The notes under the pieces are model-generated. The model saw only the letters and a list, made by a program, of their open reading frames with translations. It made no database searches and was not told the DNA's origin. A stretch of DNA of 46,016 bases from the NCBI GenBank assembly GCA_947626775.1, contig CANQTL010000027.1:1-46016 (forward strand). The letters run 5' to 3'. Positions 1 through 7,657 of the stretch are shown here, piece after piece. How positions within the stretch are numbered: position 1 is the first letter of the stretch; each line of letters starts with the position of its first letter. Both the position numbers and the translations under genes were made by a program. The stretch is from an uncultured Lachnospiraceae bacterium. GTDB taxonomy: Bacteria > Bacillota > Clostridia > Lachnospirales > Lachnospiraceae.

Positions 1-55
<55 letters not shown>

Positions 56-212
56 TTCCTCAGAAAGGGCTTCCCCCATAAGGGTTTCCCCTCCCTGCTT
101 CTTCCTCGTTTAATCCGGTTCCAGAATAACCTTTGGCTTTCCTGTCTTCCGTCTTTACGTTCTGAATTATTCTTCTCTTTTAGAATCTTTCAGGGTTGCA
201 TTACTGTTTATT

Positions 213-320
213 TGTCAAAGTGCGAAGTTAGTTGCGCAGCAACTTACTTCAAAGTAAATCGCTTCGCGTTAACTTCAGAGCTTGCTCCGCAAGCTCTCGC
301 AACGCGTCTTTATCGACGCG
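213..320 (-). repeat. Cluster of four palindromes in the 16S leader
   Basis: Four inverted repeats stand in a row between tRNA-Ser(GGA) and 16S. GAAGTTAGTTGC/GCAACTTACTTC lies at 224-250. An imperfect one lies at about 250-276. AGAGCTTGC/GCAAGCTCT lies at 277-297. CGCGTC/GACGCG lies at about 303-320. A TTGACA box lies at 213-218 on the minus strand, but no matching -10 box is seen at 16-18 bases. The hairpins could serve rRNA processing or be dispersed repeat units; the first resembles palindromes at 2184 and 32396. Confidence 0.6.
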
Positions 321-322
321 AA

Positions 323-412
323 CGGAGAAGGAGGGATTTGAACCCTCGCGCCGCTATTAACGACCTGCACCCTTTCCAGGGGTGTCCCTTCAGCCATCTT
401 GGGTACTTCTCC
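323..412 (-). tRNA. tRNA-Ser (anticodon GGA)
   Basis: On the minus strand the acceptor arm GGAGAAG pairs with CTTCTCC and is followed by discriminator G. The T arm reads GAGGG-TTCAAAT-CCCTC. The anticodon stem CACCC/GGGTG closes the loop CTGGAAA, giving anticodon GGA. The length of about 90 bases and the long variable arm fit the class II serine tRNAs. No CCA is encoded. It reads UCC/UCU codons. Confidence 0.95.
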
Positions 413-519
413 ATACATAGCTAACTCATACAATACGATATGATAGACTAACAAAACCCGAAACTTCACGGCAAACGACAAAGCCGATCAGCGTCTTTGA
501 TGAAGAGGAGGTTTCGAGC

Positions 520-604
520 GGAGAGGGTGGGATTCGAACCCACGCGCCCTTGCGGACAAACGGTTTTCAAGACCGCCTCGTTATGACCACTTCGATACCT
601 CTCC
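520..604 (-). tRNA. tRNA-Ser (anticodon TGA)
   Basis: On the minus strand the acceptor arm GGAGAGG pairs with CCTCTCC, the T arm reads GTGGG-TTCGAAT-CCCAC, and the anticodon loop CTTGAAA gives anticodon TGA. A long variable arm places it in class II. CCA is not encoded. It is the first gene downstream of the promoter at 667-695 and is followed by tRNA-Ser(GGA) and the 16S gene on the same strand. Confidence 0.95.
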
Positions 605-666
605 GGGTCTCAATGCTCTTCCCAGGAGCCTGCAAAAAGCAAATCTCCGCGGTCAGCGCAAGAAAT

Positions 667-695
667 ATTCTAGCAAAAATGAAATTCAGTGTCAA
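667..695 (-). promoter_or_regulatory. Consensus sigma-70 promoter of the tRNA-Ser/16S unit
   Basis: On the minus strand TTGACA (690-695) is separated by exactly 17 bases from TAGAAT (667-672). Transcription would begin near 660, about 55 bases before tRNA-Ser(TGA). This is the best promoter in the first kilobase and may serve both tRNAs and the rRNA operon. Confidence 0.8.
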
Positions 696-706
696 CCTAA
701 TTTGCC

Positions 707-726
707 AAAAAATTTGCGCAAATTTT
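707..726 (-). terminator. Possible weak terminator after ispD
   Basis: A 6-bp AAATTT stem with a GCGC loop is followed by a T run on the minus strand. It lies between the ispD stop codon and the tRNA promoter. The stem is AT-rich and short, so efficiency is doubtful. Confidence 0.35.
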
Positions 727-783
727 CAGCTTCAAAAAGCGTTCCAGCCGCGCTGCCCGCAGAACCGGTCGGACAATGAAATG

Positions 784-2070
784 TCAGTCCCGGACATATA
801 CGTCTATCTCGCCGTCGGTCGGAGGTTCAAACAGACCCTCAAACTTTTTCGAGAGGTTATCGTCGATCAGATATGCTTCCGTTTTTTTCTCCGACACCAT
901 CTGATTTCTTCTCTCTATCCGCTCTTCCCAGACACTGTCGCTGATATCGATATAATGAAATTCACACGCAATATTTCGACTCTGATAATATTCTCTCGCA
1001 GCGCTCCGTCTGCGCTTCGTCCAGAATCCCCAGTCCAGGATCACATGATGGCCGCTTCTAACGATTTCAACAGATTTTTCAAACAAATAGTTCTGTATCT
1101 TCTCCGTGTATTCATCATGTTTTTCCCCGGCATACAGACCAAACATCGCAAGCATGATCTCATCGACGGACAGAAGCACCGCGTTGTATTCGGCGCGCAG
1201 CCTTTCCGCATAGGTACTTTTGCCGCTGCAGATCTTACCGCATATCAGAAAAACCATCGCAGCTTTTTGCGCTCGTGCAGACCGCCTCCTAAGCAGCGCT
1301 TCCGCCGCCGCCATATCTTCCGGTGTGGTAATCTTGATATTTTCATACGATCCCCGCACCAGTTTCACGGGAACATCCGTAAACGTCTCCACCGCCATAG
1401 CGTCGTCCGTGATTTGCAGGGGCGGCAATATCTTTCCGCTTTTATCTGCTTTCTGCGGCAATACGCCTGTTTGACAGAGAGCGGCTTTCTTTTGCCGCGC
1501 CATCATCTTTTCATAGGCTTCCGTGATCAGCTGCGTCTCAAATACCTGGGGCGTCTGAATCTGCCACAGCGTACTCCTGTCGGGGGTCTGTATGGCGAAA
1601 TCGTCACGATCCGCAATCTTAACGGTATCCTTAACCGGCATGGCCGCCACACAGGCCCGACAGCCGCATACCTGTTCATAACAGCGCTGCAGTATTTCCT
1701 CCGTGAGGAAAGGCCTTGCCCCGTCGTGGATGAACACATATCCGTCCCGGTTCGGAACCTTCAGTCCTCCGTCCGCAATAAACCGCAGCGCCCGATAGAC
1801 GGAGTCGTACCGCTCGGCGCCGCCCGCCACGACCGCCGCCACTTTCCGAAAACCGTACTTTGTCACGATCTCTTCCTGCACATAAGAAATATCCCCCGCC
1901 CCGGTGACGAGAACACAGTCATCCACGACAGAGGACTCTTCCATCGCCTGCAGCGCATACCAGATCAGAGGTCTGCCCTGCAGCTTTATAAACTGTTTGG
2001 CCACGCCGCTCTTCATGCGGCTGCCGCTCCCGGCTGCCAGCACGATGGCGGTACATCTCTTTTTATCCAT
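784..2070 (-). CDS. ispD: IspD cytidylyltransferase fused to a P-loop kinase-like domain
   Basis: Residues 1 to about 260 are a complete 2-C-methyl-D-erythritol 4-phosphate cytidylyltransferase of the non-mevalonate isoprenoid pathway. The nucleotide loop LAAGSGSRMKSGVAKQF, IHDGARPF, VKDTVK, QTPQVF and the closing ITTPED are all present. Without a stop the frame runs into a second domain (about 272-428) with Walker A GKICSGKST, of the AAA_33/zeta-toxin-like kinase type. An AGGAGG lies just before the second domain, but the first ATG (Met272) is 27 bases from it, so separate initiation there is unlikely. IspD alone is about 230 residues; the 428-residue fusion is unusual. The phosphate acceptor of the kinase domain is unknown. 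Confidence 0.9.
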   Translation of the reverse strand: MDKKRCTAIVLAAGSGSRMKSGVAKQFIKLQGRPLIWYALQAMEESSVVDDCVLVTGAGDISYVQEEIVTKYGFRKVAAVVAGGAERYDSVYRALRFIADGGLKVPNRDGYVFIHDGARPFLTEEILQRCYEQVCGCRACVAAMPVKDTVKIADRDDFAIQTPDRSTLWQIQTPQVFETQLITEAYEKMMARQKKAALCQTGVLPQKADKSGKILPPLQITDDAMAVETFTDVPVKLVRGSYENIKITTPEDMAAAEALLRRRSARAQKAAMVFLICGKICSGKSTYAERLRAEYNAVLLSVDEIMLAMFGLYAGEKHDEYTEKIQNYLFEKSVEIVRSGHHVILDWGFWTKRRRSAAREYYQSRNIACEFHYIDISDSVWEERIERRNQMVSEKKTEAYLIDDNLSKKFEGLFEPPTDGEIDVYVRD

Positions 2071-2183
2071 ACTCTTCTAATCCATAATCTTTATCTCTGC
2101 TTCGTTTTCTGTTTTGCGCTGCAAAAGCCGCAGGACTATTTGCAGACGGACGCGCAGCCTCGGAGATCGTGAAACGAGCTCCA

Positions 2184-2210
2184 GAAGTTAATCCCGCAGG
2201 GATTTACTTC
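2184..2210. repeat. Palindrome overlapping the tsaD stop codon
   Basis: GAAGTTAATCCC and GGGATTTACTTC form a 12-bp stem with one mismatch and a GCA loop. The TAA stop of tsaD lies inside the right arm. The same architecture occurs at 224-250, and related GAAG/CTTC-ended palindromes occur at 28457-28530 and 32396-32422. Confidence 0.6.
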
Positions 2211-3241
2211 GCGCCAAGCTTCAGATTCGGCACGGCGTTCAGGTCATACCCGTGGCGCACGCCTTTTCGGTATTCGTAATAGGCCGCCGCCCCGATCATC
2301 GCCGCGTTGTCGGTACACAGAATGGGAGAGGGCCGGTAAAAAGCTACGCCGCATTTTTCACACTCCCCGGCAAGCCTCTGCCTGAGCGCCGAGTTGGAAG
2401 CCACGCCGCCGGCGATGGCAAATTTCTTTATGCCGCACTCCGCTAACGCCTGCATGGAATGTTCCGCAAGGACGTCCACCACCGCTTTCTGAAAGGAGGC
2501 CGCCACGTCTGCCTGACAGACTTTTATGCCTTTCATCTCACAGGAGTTAAGGTAATTCAGCACCGCGGATTTCAGGCCGCTGAAGCTGAAATCATAAACA
2601 TTGTCCGCAACTCTGGCCCGCGGAAACGGTATCGCGTCCGGATTTCCCTCTTTTGACACCTGATCGATCTTCGGTCCTCCCGGATAGCCCAGGCCGATGG
2701 CCCGCGCCACCTTGTCGAAAGCCTCCCCCGCCGCGTCATCCCTGGTGCGCCCCAGTATCTCATACTCTCCGTAGTCCGTGACTTTCACCAGATGGGAATG
2801 CCCGCCCGATACGACCAGACAGACAAATGGCGGCTCCAGCTCCCTGTTCTCGATATAGTTAGCGCTGATATGTCCTTCGATATGGTGCACGCCGACTAAC
2901 GGAAGTCCCGAAGCAAAGCTGATCGCCTTGGCTGCCGATACGCCTACGAGCAGCGCTCCCACAAGACCGGGCCCATAAGTCACCGCGACGGCGTCCATGT
3001 CATGAAGCGCCATGCCCGCCGTTTTAAGCGCTTCGCCAATCACCTGGTCAATCCGCTCGATATGCTTGCGGGATGCGATCTCCGGCACCACTCCGCCGTA
3101 CAGAGTATGCAGATCGATCTGCGAGGATATGATGTTGGAAAGCACTTCCCGTCCGTTCCTGACGACCGCCGCCGCGGTCTCGTCACAGGAACTCTCTATG
3201 GCAAGTATCGTAATGTTGTCCTGTCCGCACGTATTATCCAT
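2204..3241 (-). CDS. tsaD: tRNA N6-adenosine threonylcarbamoyltransferase TsaD
   Basis: TsaD transfers the threonylcarbamoyl group to A37 of ANN-decoding tRNAs to make t6A, working with TsaB and TsaE. The protein has the usual length (345 residues). It shows the N-terminal [12 protein letters not shown] phosphate motif, the metal-binding HIEGH at about 120-124, and VSGGHSHL. TsaB and TsaE are encoded upstream on the same strand, so three of the four t6A genes are clustered; tsaC is not in the window. The ribosome site is weak (AAGG about 10 bases before ATG). The stop codon is embedded in a palindrome. Confidence 0.96.
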   Translation of the reverse strand: MDNTCGQDNITILAIESSCDETAAAVVRNGREVLSNIISSQIDLHTLYGGVVPEIASRKHIERIDQVIGEALKTAGMALHDMDAVAVTYGPGLVGALLVGVSAAKAISFASGLPLVGVHHIEGHISANYIENRELEPPFVCLVVSGGHSHLVKVTDYGEYEILGRTRDDAAGEAFDKVARAIGLGYPGGPKIDQVSKEGNPDAIPFPRARVADNVYDFSFSGLKSAVLNYLNSCEMKGIKVCQADVAASFQKAVVDVLAEHSMQALAECGIKKFAIAGGVASNSALRQRLAGECEKCGVAFYRPSPILCTDNAAMIGAAAYYEYRKGVRHGYDLNAVPNLKLGAK

Positions 3242-3262
3242 GTGTCCGTGCCTTTCCGCCTG

Positions 3263-3835
3263 TCAGTCCTTGACCAGCTGCCAGCCGTAGATCTTCCAGT
3301 GTTCGTTCTCATCCTTGCGCAGCACAAATTCCTGCATGGAAGCGGTCGTGCCCGCAGTACCCCGCTTTACGTTGAAGGTGCAGTACAGCCTGCTGCAGGA
3401 ATAGCCGTTCTCCACGAACTCTTCCACATCCACGCTGGCGGACAGCACATAACTCGAGATCGTCCAGTTATCTTCCTTCATGCCGGCGATATCGCTGCGC
3501 AGATCGTTCAGATAGTCCTCCTGCGACTTGTTCGCGATCAGCTCGTCGTCATAGATGCCCTGAATCTTCTGCGCCAGCTGTTCCAGCTGTTCATCCGAAT
3601 ACTCCTCATTATAAAAGCACTCGGTAATATCCGCAAAATACTTCACCACTTCCTTGGGCGTGGGCGGATAGTTTCTCTCCAGATCCCGCGACAGGACCTT
3701 CTGTACCGCCGTGGACTCCACATCCTTCTCCGCCGCCATCTTAGCCCTGCGGTGAAAAGATACGGCGACTCCCGCAATCACTGCCGCGAGGAGCACACCG
3801 AGCACAATCATACCGATCACATTGGAACGCTTCAT
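3263..3835 (-). CDS. Membrane-anchored protein of unknown function
   Basis: This 190-residue protein begins with KRSN and one hydrophobic segment (about residues 5-24), followed by basic residues. That is typical of a single-pass anchor with the rest outside the cell. The soluble part is mixed charged/aromatic and ends in EHWKIYGWQLVKD, like small NTF2-like or lipoprotein-type domains. The start is set by AAGGAG nine bases before ATGAAG; the open frame extends 15 codons further upstream without support. From memory it resembles Lachnospiraceae DUF6715 proteins, which was not verified. It lies between rnz and tsaD in the same run. Confidence 0.75.
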   Translation of the reverse strand: MKRSNVIGMIVLGVLLAAVIAGVAVSFHRRAKMAAEKDVESTAVQKVLSRDLERNYPPTPKEVVKYFADITECFYNEEYSDEQLEQLAQKIQGIYDDELIANKSQEDYLNDLRSDIAGMKEDNWTISSYVLSASVDVEEFVENGYSCSRLYCTFNVKRGTAGTTASMQEFVLRKDENEHWKIYGWQLVKD

Positions 3836-3883
3836 AACCATCAGCTCCTTCCTGCCCGCTCTGTGCATATCTGCAATCAAATC

Positions 3884-4795
3884 TTACGCGTCTTCAAACA
3901 TAAGATCCTTACTTCTGCCATCCTTCGCCGCCACTGCGTTCGGAAAAATCCGCCGCACGTCCTGTATATAGTCTTCCGGACGGATGAGCGAAGGACTGTA
4001 ATGCGTCAGCCAAAGTTCCTTCGCCTGCGCCTTCCTGGCAAGTTCCGCGGCCTCGTAGACGGTCATATGCTTGTATTCTTTCGCTTTCTTCTGCTTCTCC
4101 GGCTCGCCGTACATACCCTCGCAGATAAAAAGATCTGCTCCGGCGGCGCCCCGTACAATACTCTCCGTAGGTCTGGTATCCGTACAGTATGTCACCTTCA
4201 ACCCCCTGCGCGGCGCGCCCAGAACCATATCCGGCGTAAAAACGCCTTCCTCCGTCTCTATTATCTCACCTTTTTGCAGACGATTCCAGTAATTTCTTGG
4301 AATTTTAAGTTTTTCTGCCCGGTCCACATCGAATCTGCCGCTGCGCTCCACCACGATATTGTAACCGTAGCAGAGCACGTTGTGATTGACCTTGTACGCC
4401 TCGATGCGGAATCCCTCCAAAGCGATCGACTGCTCCGCCTCCGTAAGTTCCATATATCTGATCTCAAAGGGAAGCTCCGGCGCGATCACGCGCAGGGAAC
4501 CGACCACTTTGGCAAGCCCTTTCGGTCCTATGAGCAAAAGCGGTTCTGTCCGCTCGGCATTCCCCATCGTGAGAAGCATTCCCGGCAGTCCGCTGATATG
4601 ATCCGCATGATAATGCGTAAAGCAGATGACGTCGATGGGTTTCGGGCTCCATCCCTTCTCCTTCAGCGCAATCTGCGTTCCCTCGCCGCAGTCGATCAGT
4701 ATGCTCGTCCCGTTATACCTCGCCATCAGCGAAGTAAGCCATCTGTGCGGCAGCGGCATCATACCGCCCGTACCCAATAAGCAGATATCTAACAT
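3884..4795 (-). CDS. rnz: Ribonuclease Z
   Basis: This is a metallo-beta-lactamase-fold endonuclease that trims the 3' trailer of tRNA precursors lacking encoded CCA. The metal motif HYHADH is at residues 61-66. Glycine-rich LLGTGG opens the protein, and CTDTRPT and LTHYSPS supply the later metal ligands. At 303 residues it has the length of the short RNase Z form. AGGAG lies five bases before ATG. The two tRNA genes in this window lack CCA, consistent with a need for this enzyme. Confidence 0.93.
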   Translation of the reverse strand: MLDICLLGTGGMMPLPHRWLTSLMARYNGTSILIDCGEGTQIALKEKGWSPKPIDVICFTHYHADHISGLPGMLLTMGNAERTEPLLLIGPKGLAKVVGSLRVIAPELPFEIRYMELTEAEQSIALEGFRIEAYKVNHNVLCYGYNIVVERSGRFDVDRAEKLKIPRNYWNRLQKGEIIETEEGVFTPDMVLGAPRRGLKVTYCTDTRPTESIVRGAAGADLFICEGMYGEPEKQKKAKEYKHMTVYEAAELARKAQAKELWLTHYSPSLIRPEDYIQDVRRIFPNAVAAKDGRSKDLMFEDA

Positions 4796-4825
4796 ATAGA
4801 CTCCTATCCGTACTGTCTGTATTGC

Positions 4826-5068
4826 TCAGAGCAGCTCTTTCCTCTCCCATTCTTCCGGCGGGATCGAAAAACTTTCAATCATTTTCCGATAACAGTCCTC
4901 GCACAGATCGAATCTGTGGCTGTGTCCGTCTCTCGATCCGAAAAAGCCGAAATCGTGTTCCACATGAATGCATTCTTCCCTGAGGAATCCGTTTTCTACC
5001 GGCATATTTTTCCCGCAGCAGTTACAAACCGCCCGAATCAGTTCTTTTTGTTCCGAATAAACGCGCAT
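4826..5068 (-). CDS. Small Cys-rich (zinc-ribbon-like) protein
   Basis: This 80-residue protein has CNCCGK near residue 15, an isolated Cys and several His in the middle, and CEDCY near residue 57. The paired CxxC motifs suggest one structural zinc site. GGGAGG six bases before ATG supports the start. It lies between tsaB-rimI and rnz, with a 142-base gap to the upstream gene. The function is unknown; it may be a small regulator or RNA-binding factor. Confidence 0.7.
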   Translation of the reverse strand: MRVYSEQKELIRAVCNCCGKNMPVENGFLREECIHVEHDFGFFGSRDGHSHRFDLCEDCYRKMIESFSIPPEEWERKELL

Positions 5069-5209
5069 GACAAACCTCCCGCTATGTTACCGATCTCTTA
5101 TGCCTTCATTTTATCAAAACAAGTCCGTAACAACAGTGGTAATTGTTCCATACACTGCCTGTCTCTTCCAAACATGCCGTCGCTCTGCGGCCCTTTCCTT
5201 TCGACCGCT

Positions 5210-6415
5210 TTATCTCTTCCAGAAAATCATGGCGTCCTCCGCCGGCTTCTCATAGAAACCGGGGCGGATTCCCTCCGATACGAAACCCAGCTTCTCATAT
5301 ACATGAATGGCCGCAGCATTGCTCACTCTGACTTCCAGCGTATACGCAGTCAGCCCTTCCTTCCTGCCCTCTTCCATAAGATGGGCGAGCATCGCTGTGC
5401 CGATCCCCTGATTCCGCGTCTCCGGCGCAACCACGACGTTGGTGATATTGCCCTCGCCCGCAGCCGTCAGCACACCGCAGCCGCCCAGAATCCGCCCATT
5501 CTGCTCCGCCACATAATAGCGGGCGTTCTCCTTACCGATCATCTCCAGAAAATCATTGGCCGACCAGGGCATGGAAAAAGCCTCTTCCTCCAGCCTGCTG
5601 ACCGCAGGAACATCCGCAGGCGTCATCCTGCGATACAGAACCGGCGCCGTTCCCTGCGCGGCGGTTTCCCGCTCCTGCCTGCCGCCTTCCGCTCCCCCAC
5701 GGCGTTTTTCTTCCTCCTGCCGCTCCCGCTCCGCCTGTGACAGCCGCAGATACTCCGGTACATACCCGGCCCCGTTCACGGCTCTGCCCTGCGCATAGTA
5801 CCGGATCCCAAGCGCCGCAATACACGCCGCGGACTGTCTGTTTCTGTGCGCCGGAGCCAACGAGTAAGGCGTCCGCAGCAATTCCTTCATCCGTTCCCGG
5901 AAAACGGGAATGCCGTCGCCGATAAAAATAACCTTGCGTCCGATCCGGTTTAACTCCTGTGCAATCTCGTCGAAAGACAGGGCGCATCCCGCTTTTATGA
6001 CATTCATGTCATAACCGTTTTCCCCATCCGCGAAAGCATAAATTCCGGTATAGACCTGATTTCTCCTCGCATCCATAATGGGACACACCAGCGCATCCGT
6101 CCCGTACATCTGATAGGCCAGCCCGTCTAACGTCGGCACGGGTACAACAGGTCTGTCCAGCGCGAAAGCAAGCCCTTTGGCCGTGGCCGATCCGATCCGC
6201 AGTCCGGTAAAGGAACCCGGCCCCGACGCCACCGCGATGGCGTCCACCGTGGACAGATCCAGTTCCACCATGTTCCTGATCTCCTCCAGCATGGGAAAAA
6301 GCGTCTGGGAATGGGTCTTTTTATATTGTACGGTGTACTCCGCAATCAAAGTATCGTCCTGCGCAAGCGCCACACTCGCAACCAGACCGGAGCTGTCCAA
6401 CGCCAATATCTTCAT
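5210..6415 (-). CDS. tsaB: TsaB-RimI fusion protein
   Basis: The N-terminal part (about 1-225) is TsaB, the scaffold paralogue of TsaD in t6A synthesis, with ILALDSS and VASGPGSFTGLRIG. A charged linker rich in Glu, Arg and Gly leads to a C-terminal GNAT domain (about 260-401) of the RimI type. That domain has the acetyl-CoA loop RNQGIGTAM and YEKLGF, and is expected to acetylate ribosomal protein S18 or other N-termini. tsaB and rimI are often neighbours; here they are one frame. GAGG ten bases before the ATG of MKILAL sets the start, three codons inside the longer frame. Confidence 0.93.
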   Translation of the reverse strand: MKILALDSSGLVASVALAQDDTLIAEYTVQYKKTHSQTLFPMLEEIRNMVELDLSTVDAIAVASGPGSFTGLRIGSATAKGLAFALDRPVVPVPTLDGLAYQMYGTDALVCPIMDARRNQVYTGIYAFADGENGYDMNVIKAGCALSFDEIAQELNRIGRKVIFIGDGIPVFRERMKELLRTPYSLAPAHRNRQSAACIAALGIRYYAQGRAVNGAGYVPEYLRLSQAERERQEEEKRRGGAEGGRQERETAAQGTAPVLYRRMTPADVPAVSRLEEEAFSMPWSANDFLEMIGKENARYYVAEQNGRILGGCGVLTAAGEGNITNVVVAPETRNQGIGTAMLAHLMEEGRKEGLTAYTLEVRVSNAAAIHVYEKLGFVSEGIRPGFYEKPAEDAMIFWKR

Positions 6416-6471
6416 AATTTTCAAGCCTCACTGTATGACGCGCGCCGCCGTCCTGGCACAGCGCCACTCTT

Positions 6472-6909
6472 CTATATCCTGCCGCGCTCTTCCACCGTGA
6501 TCCTGCGATAATCGAAGCCCTGCGCCGGATCTTTCTCAATCGTAACGCTCCTATGTACAGGCGGCAGGAGTTCCCCGATCAGGTTCGCCCACTCGACCAG
6601 ACATACCCCGTCCCCGTAAAAATATTCCTCATAACCGATCTCGTCCATCTCCGACGCATCACCGATCCGGTACACATCGAAATGGTAAAAAGGCAGGCGT
6701 CCATCGTCATAAATCTGCAGAATCGTGAAAGTAGGACTGTTCACCGGCTCCGCAATGCCAAGTCCCGCCGCGAAGCCCTGCGTAAAAACAGTCTTACCCG
6801 CGCCCAGATCGCCGATCAGCGTATAGACTTCTCCCGGCTGCGCGCCCTGTCCGATCTTCCGGCCAAACTCATATGTCTCTTCGGCGCTGTGCGTCTCTAT
6901 GCGTTCCAT
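6472..6909 (-). CDS. tsaE: tRNA threonylcarbamoyladenosine biosynthesis ATPase TsaE
   Basis: TsaE is the P-loop ATPase that drives the TsaB-TsaD complex through its catalytic cycle. Walker [14 protein letters not shown] and the FDVYRI segment are all family hallmarks, and the length (145 residues) is normal. GGAG eight bases before the ATG of MERIETHS fixes the start; an 18-codon upstream extension is not conserved in character. tsaB-rimI follows after 56 bases. Confidence 0.95.
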   Translation of the reverse strand: MERIETHSAEETYEFGRKIGQGAQPGEVYTLIGDLGAGKTVFTQGFAAGLGIAEPVNSPTFTILQIYDDGRLPFYHFDVYRIGDASEMDEIGYEEYFYGDGVCLVEWANLIGELLPPVHRSVTIEKDPAQGFDYRRITVEERGRI

Positions 6910-6967
6910 GCCATCTTCTCCGTTTCCGCACTGTATTTTCCACCGCCCTGCCATGCGCCGCAATGCC

Positions 6968-7447
6968 TCATCCTCTGATCTTCACTTTCTTAGGCGGCAT
7001 ATGGGCGGAGATGATCTCGATCACCTTATATTTGTTGTCGCCCAGATCCTTCTTCGGGAAAATGCAGGCGTTGACCGGCGTCGTGTACACCACAATGCTG
7101 TGAAGCGTGGAGACCGCCTTCACCATGCCGTCCCAGCCCATCTGCTCCGTCGTATCGTCCTGCGACACTTCGATTCCCTCATCGGACAGACGGTAGTGCA
7201 GCGGTTTCCGGAAAGCCGGCGTGGAGAGCGCCTGCTGTCTGGATTTGACAAAGAGCGTCCAGGGCAGATAGAGCAGGATCACCGCGCCGATGATCAGACA
7301 GAGCGGCTGCCTGTTGGAGGCAAAAAGCACCAGCATCAGCACGCCCACCATCGACCCCATAATACCCGGCAGGCTGCTGTAAGTGTGGTGCAGCATATAG
7401 TCATACAGAATATTCGCGGTGATCCTGACGTCGAACTCCGTTTCCAT
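6968..7447 (-). CDS. YcxB-like membrane protein
   Basis: This 159-residue protein has two adjacent hydrophobic segments (about residues 28-43 and 50-66). A soluble C-terminal half follows with YRLSDEGIEVSQ and a PKKD segment, the pattern of YcxB-type (PF14317) proteins. GGGAGAG eight bases before ATG supports the start. It is the first gene of the leftward run that continues into tsaE 58 bases later, and it lies just after an intrinsic terminator. Its role is unknown. Confidence 0.75.
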   Translation of the reverse strand: METEFDVRITANILYDYMLHHTYSSLPGIMGSMVGVLMLVLFASNRQPLCLIIGAVILLYLPWTLFVKSRQQALSTPAFRKPLHYRLSDEGIEVSQDDTTEQMGWDGMVKAVSTLHSIVVYTTPVNACIFPKKDLGDNKYKVIEIISAHMPPKKVKIRG

Positions 7448-7540
7448 CTAAAAATCTCTCCCTCGCAGCCGGCCGCTTCGCAGAGGTTTCCCGCCCTCCG
7501 ATTTCCGCCGGCGTCTCTGTCTGCGTCTGTTCTTTTCACA

Positions 7541-7568
7541 AGAAAGCACCTACATTGTAGGTGCTTTT
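7541..7568 (-). terminator. Hairpin terminator after blaR1
   Basis: AAGCACCTACA and TGTAGGTGCTT form an 11-bp perfect stem flanked by short T-rich ends on both strands. It separates the blaI-blaR1 unit from the ycxB-like gene. Confidence 0.75.
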
Positions 7569-7657
7569 ACCTTACTTCCTATTATACTGAAATTCCCGGG
7601 AAGTGCAAGGGGAGAAAAACGAGTGATGTTTCCCCGCCCTGCGTCTGCATCTTACGC

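Noticed and set aside
213..218. Second rRNA promoter at the TTGACA box
   Set aside because: No acceptable -10 hexamer is found at 16-18 bases from it.
550..2172. Long plus-strand open frame (540 codons) over ispD
   Set aside because: It is antisense to a gene with all family motifs, lacks any recognisable domain and is rich in Arg/His/Pro as expected of a shadow frame.
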